Positions 1 to 5,419 of a stretch of DNA of 6,815 nucleotides are shown here, piece after piece. The DNA comes from Bacteroidales bacterium UBA1725 (lineage in GTDB: Bacteria; Bacteroidota; Bacteroidia; Bacteroidales; UBA932). Location: the NCBI GenBank assembly GCA_002315815.1, contig DCIN01000084.1, forward strand, positions 25,382-32,196. Direction: 5' to 3'. The notes below the pieces were generated by a model. The model ran no database searches. It was not told where the DNA came from and saw nothing but the letters and a program-made list of their open reading frames with translations. Position 1 is the stretch's first letter; every line of letters begins with the position of its first letter. Position numbers and translations under genes: made by a program.

Positions 1-668
1 ATGGTCTCGGCATTGGCCAGACTCTTCTGCTCGTCCTGAAGCTCCTCAAGTTCCCCGTCCCTGAGCTTTGCATCTTCCAACTGCCTGTACTGAGCAGAGT
101 TGTAATCAGATTCTGACGTGAGGCCGGCAAGTACGGACCTGGCTCCGGACAGTTCGGATTCTATAGAGCGCAGTTTTTGCCAGGCATTGCGGCAAATTGC
201 AAGGTCGGAATGGCAACCGGCAAAACGGTCGAGAACGTCAAGCTGAAAAGCCCTGTCCGTAAGAAGAAGGCTCTTATGCTGGGAGTGGATGTCCACCAGC
301 CTGTCCGTAAGACGGGACAGAACGGCAACGTTCGCAGGACAGTCGTTCACGAAGGCTCGGGATCTTCCGCTGGAATTGACTACACGACGAATAACAAGAT
401 GGCAGTCATCCTGCTCTATCCCGTTTTCATCGAGTATAGCCATACATTCAGGATCAGCACAATCGAACTCAGCCTCCACCACGCAGTCTCTGGCGCCGGA
501 ACTGATGACGGACGCATCTGCCCTGGCCCCGCCAAGAAGCGAGAGGGCACCGAGCAGAATGGACTTGCCGGCTCCTGTCTGCCCGGTGACAATGACCAGA
601 CCCTCCGGAAAGTCAATGTCCAGAGAGTCTATCAGAATGTAGTTCCTGATATGAAGGGAACTAAGCAC
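1..668 (-). CDS. recN: DNA repair protein RecN, N-terminal 222 codons (3' end outside window)
   Basis: RecN is an SMC-like cytoplasmic ATPase acting in recombinational repair of double-strand breaks. Translating the minus strand from 668 gives an uninterrupted frame to the window edge that begins VLSSLHIRNYILIDSLDIDF, the usual RecN opening. A Walker A loop GQTGAGKS is at residues 29-36, and the RecN-typical VDIHSQH stretch lies around residues 125-131. The last 60 or so residues are charged and look like the start of the coiled coil. Full-length RecN is usually about 550 residues, so the rest, including Walker B, is outside the window. The start is GTG: an in-frame TAG at 687-689 excludes anything earlier, no other start codon lies between, and a later start would remove the ATP loop. 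The start overlaps the end of rpoZ by 8 nt, which suggests translational coupling. The family motif is normally GETGAGKS, so Gln30 is a small deviation. Identification is very secure. Confidence 0.95.
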   Translation of the reverse strand, partial: MLSSLHIRNYILIDSLDIDFPEGLVIVTGQTGAGKSILLGALSLLGGARADASVISSGARDCVVEAEFDCADPECMAILDENGIEQDDCHLVIRRVVNSSGRSRAFVNDCPANVAVLSRLTDRLVDIHSQHKSLLLTDRAFQLDVLDRFAGCHSDLAICRNAWQKLRSIESELSGARSVLAGLTSESDYNSAQYRQLEDAKLRDGELEELQDEQKSLANAET

Positions 669-987
669 CTGCCTCGTCTCCCTTGGCTACGCGGTAATAT
701 AGCTCGTCATTTTCGAACTCAGCTATGGCCACGAGATCGGGTTTGGGCTGCTTCTCGTAATATTTGGATATTTCTATCTGTTCCTTGTTTTCGAAGACTT
801 CGTCCATAGTGTCGCGCTCTCCGCGGAAATCTTCCAGTTTCTTTGTGAGTTCCTTCTTCTCGGCAAGGGAAATCTGGTTCGCTCTCTTGGAAAGTATCAC
901 AACTGTCTCATAGATGTTTCCTGTTGGAGCTGCGAGGTTCTTGATATCCCTCGTGATGGTGTTTGAAGGTATTTTGTTCTTTTCCAT
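661..987 (-). CDS. rpoZ: RNA polymerase omega subunit, Bacteroidota type
   Basis: Omega is the small RNA polymerase subunit that binds beta-prime and helps core assembly. The 108-residue product has the layout of Bacteroidota omega proteins: PSNTITRD near the N-terminus (residues 7-14), the conserved helix GNIYETVVILSKRANQI at 23-39 corresponding to the core of classical omega, then a charged middle and VFENKEQIEISKYYEKQPKP, which is characteristic of the Bacteroidota branch. The length matches that branch. The ATG is preceded by an A-rich leader (ACAAACAAA) without a Shine-Dalgarno site, as is usual in this phylum. A 100-bp gap separates it from the upstream bamD, so it may have its own promoter. 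Its last 8 nt overlap recN. Annotation pipelines often leave this family as hypothetical, but the motifs are clear. Confidence 0.9.
   Translation of the reverse strand: MEKNKIPSNTITRDIKNLAAPTGNIYETVVILSKRANQISLAEKKELTKKLEDFRGERDTMDEVFENKEQIEISKYYEKQPKPDLVAIAEFENDELYYRVAKGDEAGA
678..684 (-). promoter_or_regulatory. Possible ribosome binding site of recN
   Basis: Read on the minus strand this is AAGGGAG, 9 nt before the GTG start of recN and inside the end of rpoZ. It resembles a Shine-Dalgarno sequence. Bacteroidota use such sites weakly, so its role is an inference. It fits the GTG start, which is already forced by the in-frame stop at 687-689. Confidence 0.35.
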
Positions 988-995
988 TTTGTTTG

Positions 996-1009
996 TATTA
1001 TCAATAATA
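996..1009. repeat. Perfect inverted repeat in the rpoZ leader
   Basis: TATTAT, two central bases, then ATAATA form a perfect 6+2+6 inverted repeat. It ends 8 bases before the rpoZ ATG. It is AT-only in the arms, with a two-base centre, so it is a poor RNA hairpin or terminator. It could be a protein binding site or chance in AT-rich leader DNA. On the minus strand it includes TATTATTG, one mismatch from the Bacteroidota -7 element TAnnTTTG. Confidence 0.4.
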
Positions 1010-1087
1010 GTACGGACGACAAGACCGCTGAAGTTTCATAATTTTATGGGGGATCACAAAGATTATTACTACACGAAGTACAAGATT

Positions 1088-1873
1088 CTACTGGTTCCTC
1101 TGCAATCTTTCGTAGAGTCTGTCAAGTTCCTTGCGATGCTCAGATTCAGGATACTCCCCTACCAGGGTGAAATAGTCGTCAGTGAAGACCATAAAGCGTT
1201 CCTTCTGCTTGGATGGCACGCTCATAGCGGCGTATTTATATGAAGACATAGCTGAATAGTAGAGTATCTCCTCCCTGTAAATATTGTCGGCGTCATCCTT
1301 GAGTATGTTCTTGAAGGCAACTCTGGATGCAAGATAATCCTCCAGAGTGTAATAGAGTTTCGCATTCTCGAAAGCCTTGCGGTCCAGCCTCTCACCGAGT
1401 TCTTTCAACATAAACTGACACATCTCTATATTGGGACTGTCAGGATATGATGCCATATATTCGCTTATGGCGCTGAGAGCCTTGTATGTGGGACTCTGGT
1501 CCAGTTCGTAGCGCAGTGTGGAACGGTACAGGCAGTCCACCCTCAGGAAAGTGGCCTGCTGGGCAAACGGACTGAGGGGATACTCGGAAAGGAAATTGTC
1601 GAAATTGGTCTCAGCCACGGTGAAATCCTTGTAGTTGTAGTTGCTCATAGCAAGGTAGAACTTTACGGTATCACCCTTGGCCGTACCCGCAGTACCCAAC
1701 GAGAGCGACTCGAAGAGTGAGGCGGATTTGGCGTATTTGCCCTGATTGTACAGATCGAAAGCGGCAGCGAACTTGGCATCCACATCATTGCTTTCGAGCA
1801 GAAGTTCGTACTGGGACTTGCAGGAGCAGAGAGCGAAAAGAAGCGTAACTGCTGGAATGATATACTTTTTCAT
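1088..1873 (-). CDS. bamD: Outer-membrane assembly lipoprotein BamD
   Basis: BamD is the lipoprotein partner of BamA in the machine that folds beta-barrel proteins into the outer membrane. The 261-residue product starts with a lipoprotein signal peptide (MKK, hydrophobic stretch to about residue 14, lipobox LCSC at 15-18), so Cys18 is the predicted lipidated residue. The residues after it (KSQYE) do not form the acidic surface-export signal known in Bacteroidota, consistent with a periplasm-facing protein. The mature part is made of TPR-like helical pairs: DAKFAAAFDLYNQGKYAKSASLFESL, then FYLAMSNYNYKDFTVAETNFDNFLSEYP, and further repeats including LYYTLEDYLASRVAFKNIL. The length and the phrases LDQSPTYKAL and REEILYYSAMSSYKYA follow Bacteroidales BamD. 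The start overlaps the trxB stop as ATGA, pointing to translational coupling. Other YfiO-type TPR lipoproteins are the only alternative. Confidence 0.9.
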   Translation of the reverse strand: MKKYIIPAVTLLFALCSCKSQYELLLESNDVDAKFAAAFDLYNQGKYAKSASLFESLSLGTAGTAKGDTVKFYLAMSNYNYKDFTVAETNFDNFLSEYPLSPFAQQATFLRVDCLYRSTLRYELDQSPTYKALSAISEYMASYPDSPNIEMCQFMLKELGERLDRKAFENAKLYYTLEDYLASRVAFKNILKDDADNIYREEILYYSAMSSYKYAAMSVPSKQKERFMVFTDDYFTLVGEYPESEHRKELDRLYERLQRNQ

Positions 1874-2802
1874 CGTTGTAAATATTTTTCGGCATCAAGG
1901 GCGGCCCTGCATCCGGAAGCAGCGGCATTGACGGCCTGACGATAATGTGGGTCCTGAACATCTCCGGCCGCGAAAACTCCTTCAACACTCGTGCGTGAGC
2001 TGACTCCATCAGTCACAATGTAGCCGTTTTCGTCCGTCTTCACCCATTTTGAAAAAAGATCCGATGCGGGGTGATGACCAATGGCAAGGAAGAATCCGTC
2101 CACCTTGATATCGAAAACCTCGCCGCTACTCCTTTCCAGCCGGGCTCCTGTAACACCTGAATCGTCACCCAGCACCTCACGGGTATTGCAGTTCCAGAGT
2201 ATTTCTATGTTGGGCGTATTGAAAACTCTGCGCCTCATTGCATCAGATGCCCTGAGAACATCCCTGCGGACTATCATATACACTTTTCTGCACAGACCGG
2301 CAAGATAGCTGGCCTCTTCGCAGGCTGTGTCTCCTCCACCTACCACGGCGACATCCTTCTTTCTGTAGAAGAAACCGTCACAGGTGGCGCAGGCAGACAC
2401 CCCGAGTCCGCGGAACTTCTGCTCTGAAGGGAGTCCGAGATAACGGGCAGTGGCTCCAGTGGCAATGATGAGAGCATCAGCCTCAACTTCTGTGACTCCG
2501 TCCACCACGAGACGGAAAGGTCTTACCGAAAGGTCCACTCCCGTGACAGTGCCACGACGGATATCCGCTCCAAGCCCTTCGGCCTGGGCACGCATATCGT
2601 TCATCAGTTTGTTCGCATCCACTCCTGAGGGGAATCCGGGATAATTCTCTATCACTGTTGTGGTAGTCAGCTGTCCCCCCGGTTCATTACCCTCGTACAG
2701 CACGGGAGACAAAGCAGCTCTCGACGCATATATGGCAGCAGTGTATCCCGCAGGACCGCCACCGACAATGAGGCATCTGACGTGTTGTATTTCCATATCC
2801 AT
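1870..2802 (-). CDS. trxB: Thioredoxin reductase (NADPH, FAD)
   Basis: This flavoenzyme passes electrons from NADPH through FAD and a redox disulfide to thioredoxin in the cytoplasm. The 310-residue product has the complete bacterial low-molecular-weight architecture: FAD-binding GGGPAG at 14-19, the following GGQLTTTTVIENYPGF segment at 42-57, ATG at 114-116, the active-site pair Cys138-Ala-Thr-Cys141-Asp, the NADPH-binding GGGDTACEEA at 155-164, and the C-terminal FAD motif GVFAAGDV near residue 275. All catalytic residues are present and the length is normal. Met3 is an alternative start. It follows rpoN after 33 bp that contain a direct repeat, and its TGA overlaps the bamD ATG. BamD is not known to need TrxB, so the linkage is probably only operon sharing. 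Confidence 0.96.
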   Translation of the reverse strand: MDMEIQHVRCLIVGGGPAGYTAAIYASRAALSPVLYEGNEPGGQLTTTTVIENYPGFPSGVDANKLMNDMRAQAEGLGADIRRGTVTGVDLSVRPFRLVVDGVTEVEADALIIATGATARYLGLPSEQKFRGLGVSACATCDGFFYRKKDVAVVGGGDTACEEASYLAGLCRKVYMIVRRDVLRASDAMRRRVFNTPNIEILWNCNTREVLGDDSGVTGARLERSSGEVFDIKVDGFFLAIGHHPASDLFSKWVKTDENGYIVTDGVSSRTSVEGVFAAGDVQDPHYRQAVNAAASGCRAALDAEKYLQR

Positions 2803-2805
2803 TTA

Positions 2806-2834
2806 AGCAATTGTGTATCTATTCGAGCAATTGT
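2806..2834. repeat. Direct repeat between rpoN and trxB
   Basis: The 9-bp word AGCAATTGT occurs at 2806-2814 and again at 2826-2834, exactly 20 bp apart. Sequence after each copy is also similar (GTATCTAT versus ATCATAG), so this may be a diverged 20-bp tandem duplication. Each copy contains the palindrome CAATTG. It fills nearly all of the 33-bp gap upstream of trxB. It could be a paired binding site spaced about two helical turns apart, or simply a replication-slippage product. Confidence 0.5.
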
Positions 2835-2835
2835 A

Positions 2836-4239
2836 TCATAGCTCTTTTCGCCATCGCGCCAAAGGAATATCAAGTTGTCCTCTGTATTTGGCAATAGTTC
2901 TTCTGGCAACCTTGTATCCTTTTTTCTCCATCTCCACGACAAGTTGTTCGTCAGTCAGTGGCTTCTTTTTGTCCTCAGCATCAACGCACTCCCTCAAGGC
3001 TTTCTTCAGTTCCCTTGTGGACACTTCCTCGCCTTCACTGTTCTCCATACCTTCCGAGAAGAAATACTTGAGGGGAAATATGCCGAAATGGGTCTCGATG
3101 AACTTGCTGTTCACTACTCTGGAAATGGTCGAGATGTCGAATCCGGTTTTCTCTGCAATATCCTTGAGCACCATCGGGCGCAGACACCTCTCATCCCCGT
3201 CCTTGAAATACTCATACTGATAATCGAGAATGGCCTGCATTGTCTTGTTGAGAGTGTTCTGTCTCTGTTTGAGAGCCTCTACAAACCATTTGGCCGAATC
3301 AAGCTTCTGTTTGACGAAAGTGGCCGCCTCGTTGCGCGCCCTTTCGGAAGAAGACCCGGCCTGCATCAGCAGGTCGGCGTATTTCTTGTTTACTCTGATT
3401 TCAGGCACAGAGAAACGGGGCATTGAGAAAGTCAGACGGCCATCCTCCTCATCAAGAACAAAATCAGGCACTATCTGTTGGGCTTGATCCACATACGCAT
3501 CATCGGCGGTGCCGCCTGGAGAAGGATTGAGCTTCACTATCCTCGCCATAGCTGCCTTGAGCTGTTGCTCATTGATACCCAGATGGGACATCACTTTCTG
3601 AAAATGCCTGTTGGAGAATTCCTGAAACTCATCCTTAACTATGCGGCAGGCATTTCTGATTTCTTCGCAATCCCGGCAGGCCTTGAGCTGGATAAGGAGG
3701 CATTCTTGAAGATTGCGCGCACCGACTCCGGAGGGCTCGAATTCCTGCACGACCTCGAGCATACGGAGCACCTCAGCGGTATCTGTGGTGATTCCACCTC
3801 TGAAAGCCATATCGTCCACAAGGGAGTCAATATCTCGCCTAAGATAGCCGTCGGAATCCAGAGAACCGATGATGAAAGAGGCAACATCGTACTCCTGCCT
3901 GCTTAGAGAACGGTATCCAAGCTGATCCATAAGAGTCTGCGTGAAACTCTGCTTCACGGAGAAGGTGTTGTATTCGGGTCTCGGGTCCTTACCCCAGTTG
4001 TTGACTTTGAGCTTATAAGAAGGGATATAGTCGTCTTCCTTCAGTTCATCGAGCGAGATATCCTTGCTCCCGGACTCGGAATTGGAGTCCGGAGTGTCAT
4101 CGAGAACGGGATTTTCCTCAAGTTCGGCACGGACTCTCTGTTCAAGGTCCTGAATCGGAAGTTCCAGCAACTTGATGGTCTGAATCTGCAGAGGCGAAAG
4201 CTTCTGCGTCTGCTTCAACTCTAATCCCTGCTTCAACAT
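2836..4239 (-). CDS. rpoN: RNA polymerase sigma-54 factor
   Basis: Sigma-54 directs RNA polymerase to -24/-12 promoters and needs an AAA+ activator to open them. The 467-residue product carries all three regions. Region I (about 1-48) is rich in Gln and Leu, LKQTQKLSPLQIQTIKLLELPIQDLEQ, and interacts with activators. An acidic linker (about 49-75) is region II. The core-binding part spans roughly 100-340. A helix-turn-helix reads LKDIAEKTGFDISTISRVVN at 358-377. The C-terminal RpoN box is ARRTIAKYR at 445-453, which contacts the -24 element; residues after it (GQL) differ slightly from the common EML or EQL. The length is normal. The ATG directly follows the stop of the SPOR gene with no gap, so translation is probably coupled. 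No sigma-54 activator and no convincing -24/-12 site is visible in the window. Confidence 0.97.
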   Translation of the reverse strand: MLKQGLELKQTQKLSPLQIQTIKLLELPIQDLEQRVRAELEENPVLDDTPDSNSESGSKDISLDELKEDDYIPSYKLKVNNWGKDPRPEYNTFSVKQSFTQTLMDQLGYRSLSRQEYDVASFIIGSLDSDGYLRRDIDSLVDDMAFRGGITTDTAEVLRMLEVVQEFEPSGVGARNLQECLLIQLKACRDCEEIRNACRIVKDEFQEFSNRHFQKVMSHLGINEQQLKAAMARIVKLNPSPGGTADDAYVDQAQQIVPDFVLDEEDGRLTFSMPRFSVPEIRVNKKYADLLMQAGSSSERARNEAATFVKQKLDSAKWFVEALKQRQNTLNKTMQAILDYQYEYFKDGDERCLRPMVLKDIAEKTGFDISTISRVVNSKFIETHFGIFPLKYFFSEGMENSEGEEVSTRELKKALRECVDAEDKKKPLTDEQLVVEMEKKGYKVARRTIAKYRGQLDIPLARWRKEL

Positions 4240-4725
4240 CTACAAATCGGGGTATTTGAATTTGTCTCTGACAATGGTAGCAGAAGGAAAGAGCTCCGAA
4301 ATGCGTTTAAGAGCCAGTTCGGCATCAGTCCTCGTGCGGAAATTGCCCACCATCACTCTGAAATTGGGACTGGAGTAAGTCAGATATGCAGGGATTTCCG
4401 GAAAAGCCTCCTGAAAACGACGGAGGGCGGTTCTGGACTCCTCCCGGGCAGTCTGGACGGAATTGAGATAGATTCTGATTCGGTATCCATTGAACTGTTT
4501 GGAAGCATTGTCATCTATATGTGCTTGAAGAGCATCCCTCAAGGCTTCACTCTGATGGAGCGTAACCCCCGGAGGGAGAATCTCATAGATAGTTCGACCC
4601 AGAAGCGCGCTGTCAACCTGGGGAGGAATGGAAAGGCTGTCGGCGGCAGTAAAAACCTGTGCCGAAACGACGTTGGATACGAAAAATGCAACAAATATGG
4701 CAAACAGCAGTTTCTTTTTCATCAT
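4240..4725 (-). CDS. Exported SPOR-domain protein
   Basis: SPOR domains bind denuded glycan strands of septal peptidoglycan, so proteins of this sort usually act in the periplasm at division sites or on the cell wall. The 161-residue product has a type I signal peptide: MMKKK, a hydrophobic run to about residue 16, and VSA before Gln23 as the likely cleavage site. After a short linker the SPOR fold occupies about 80-158, starting GYRIRIYLNSVQTAREE and continuing FPEIPAYLTYSSPNFRVMVGNFRTRTDAELALKRI, which closely follows Bacteroidales SPOR proteins. There is no lipobox or other domain, so it is a minimal, probably soluble, periplasmic protein. Two adjacent ATG codons exist (4725 and 4722). It abuts rpoN and follows a 104-bp gap with tandem repeats. 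No specific gene name can be given. Confidence 0.85.
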   Translation of the reverse strand: MMKKKLLFAIFVAFFVSNVVSAQVFTAADSLSIPPQVDSALLGRTIYEILPPGVTLHQSEALRDALQAHIDDNASKQFNGYRIRIYLNSVQTAREESRTALRRFQEAFPEIPAYLTYSSPNFRVMVGNFRTRTDAELALKRISELFPSATIVRDKFKYPDL

Positions 4726-4778
4726 CTGTCAATCATCAACTGTAATTTCGCTATTATCAGTCCATCCGCTTCTGGTGT

Positions 4779-4828
4779 TCTTTTACTTCTATTCCTCTTT
4801 TACCTCTATTCCTCTTTTACTTCTGTAG
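4779..4828. repeat. 17-bp tandem repeat, about 2.7 copies
   Basis: The unit TCTTTTACYTCTATTCC occurs at 4779-4795 and 4796-4812, differing at one base, and its first 12 bases recur at 4813-4824. The array starts 2 bp past the stop of the lipoprotein gene and takes up half of the gap before the SPOR gene. On the transcribed minus strand each unit is almost all purine and contains both TAG and TAA. Because 17 is not a multiple of three, all frames close, so the array is not coding. Copy number could vary among strains by slippage. Confidence 0.85.
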
Positions 4829-4829
4829 T

Positions 4830-5354
4830 TCAGTGTTCGTCTTCTGAATTGAAATTTGTCTCCTGAATTGGTGATTGTCTCCCGTGGAGAAAATCGATAG
4901 GGTCAAGATTCTTGAATTCCAGTTTGTGCCGACCTCCACCTTTGATTGCGCAGTCCAGACGGATATCTGAAGTCAATCTACGGAGTCTGACATTGTCGGG
5001 ATTTCTAAGGTCAAGAACCCCCAGAAGAGAGAGCGGGTTGATACTACCAACAAGTGTGCCGTGAATGCAGAGTTCGCATTCCGCAGTCGTCCTGCCCGGT
5101 AGGGTGAAAGGATCCGCGGTGAAAGTCATAATCTTCTTTTCGTCCAGCATAATGCTGCCGGATATGTCGGAGGCATTGATTTCCGGTGCGGGATTGTATA
5201 TCTTGAGACTGAGCACGGCATCAAGACTCCTCATCCCCGAAGGACTGAGGGAAACAATGTCGGCGGATTCCAGTCTGATGTCCCGAACCCGATTGGCGGC
5301 ACAGGAACAGAGGAGCGGAAGAATCAGTGCCGCGGTCAGTGCAAATCGTCTCAT
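4830..5354 (-). CDS. Lipoprotein with LEA-type-2-like (WHy) domain
   Basis: The 174-residue product begins MRRFALTAALILPLLCSCAANRV: a positive N-region, a hydrophobic core and the lipobox LCSC, so the second cysteine (residue 18) should be lipidated. The following AANR lacks the acidic surface-export signal of Bacteroidota, so a periplasm-facing lipoprotein is inferred. The mature part alternates short beta strands: IRLESADIVSLSPSGMRSLDAVLSLKIYNP, then ISGSIMLDEKKIMTFTADPFTLPGRTTAECELCIHGTL. This is the pattern of LEA14/WHy domains, a small immunoglobulin-like fold whose role in bacteria is not established. The ATG at 5354 is preferred; the in-frame TTG at 5375 would add seven residues before the signal peptide. 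The last 15 or so residues (SPIQETNFNSEDEH) come from a short DNA duplication and look poorly conserved. It heads the minus-strand cluster and is divergent from miaB. Domain assignment is moderately sure. Confidence 0.75.
   Translation of the reverse strand: MRRFALTAALILPLLCSCAANRVRDIRLESADIVSLSPSGMRSLDAVLSLKIYNPAPEINASDISGSIMLDEKKIMTFTADPFTLPGRTTAECELCIHGTLVGSINPLSLLGVLDLRNPDNVRLRRLTSDIRLDCAIKGGGRHKLEFKNLDPIDFLHGRQSPIQETNFNSEDEH
4839..4876. repeat. Degenerate 19-bp tandem duplication at the lipoprotein gene 3' end
   Basis: GTCTTCTGAATTGAAATTT at 4839-4857 and GTCTCCTGAATTGGTGATT at 4858-4876 match at 14 of 19 positions, with 12 of the first 13 identical. The next bases (4877-4882) again begin GTCTCC, which may be the remnant of a third unit. 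The duplication lies inside the last codons of the lipoprotein gene and forms its C-terminal tail. It sits immediately beside the 17-bp array but has a different unit. Confidence 0.55.
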
Positions 5355-5362
5355 ACGAAATG

Positions 5363-5370
5363 CAAATGTA
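5363..5370 (-). promoter_or_regulatory. Candidate -7 promoter element for the lipoprotein gene
   Basis: On the minus strand this reads TACATTTG, a perfect match to the Bacteroidota -7 consensus TAnnTTTG. Transcription would begin only a few bases before the ATG at 5354, giving an almost leaderless mRNA. No TTTG is found at the expected -33 distance. A second near match (TATTTTTTG, 5381-5373, with one extra spacer base) would leave a leader of roughly 13 nt and is an alternative. This is tentative. Confidence 0.3.
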
Positions 5371-5382
5371 CACAAAAAATAC

Positions 5383-5390
5383 TACTTTTG
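5383..5390 (+). promoter_or_regulatory. Candidate -7 promoter element for miaB
   Basis: TACTTTTG matches the Bacteroidota -7 consensus TAnnTTTG exactly and lies 29 bp before the ATG at 5420, so transcription would start near 5397 with a leader of about 20-25 nt. The -33 TTTG element is not recognisable at the expected spacing, which lowers confidence. It sits in the 65-bp divergent region shared with the lipoprotein gene. Confidence 0.4.
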
Positions 5391-5419
5391 CTGTCCGTAA
5401 TTGAAGCAAAAATAAATGG

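Noticed and set aside
177..809. 210-codon open frame on the plus strand
   Set aside because: It lies antisense to recN and rpoZ, both with clear family motifs, and its product is low-complexity and resembles nothing.
1037..1048. CATAATTTTATG inverted repeat after bamD
   Set aside because: Five-base AT-rich arms with a two-base centre and no T tract; too weak for a terminator.
5352..5375. Longer lipoprotein start at the in-frame TTG (5375)
   Set aside because: It adds MCTFAFR before a standard signal peptide; the ATG at 5354 gives the expected lipoprotein N-terminus and lies downstream of the candidate -7 element.
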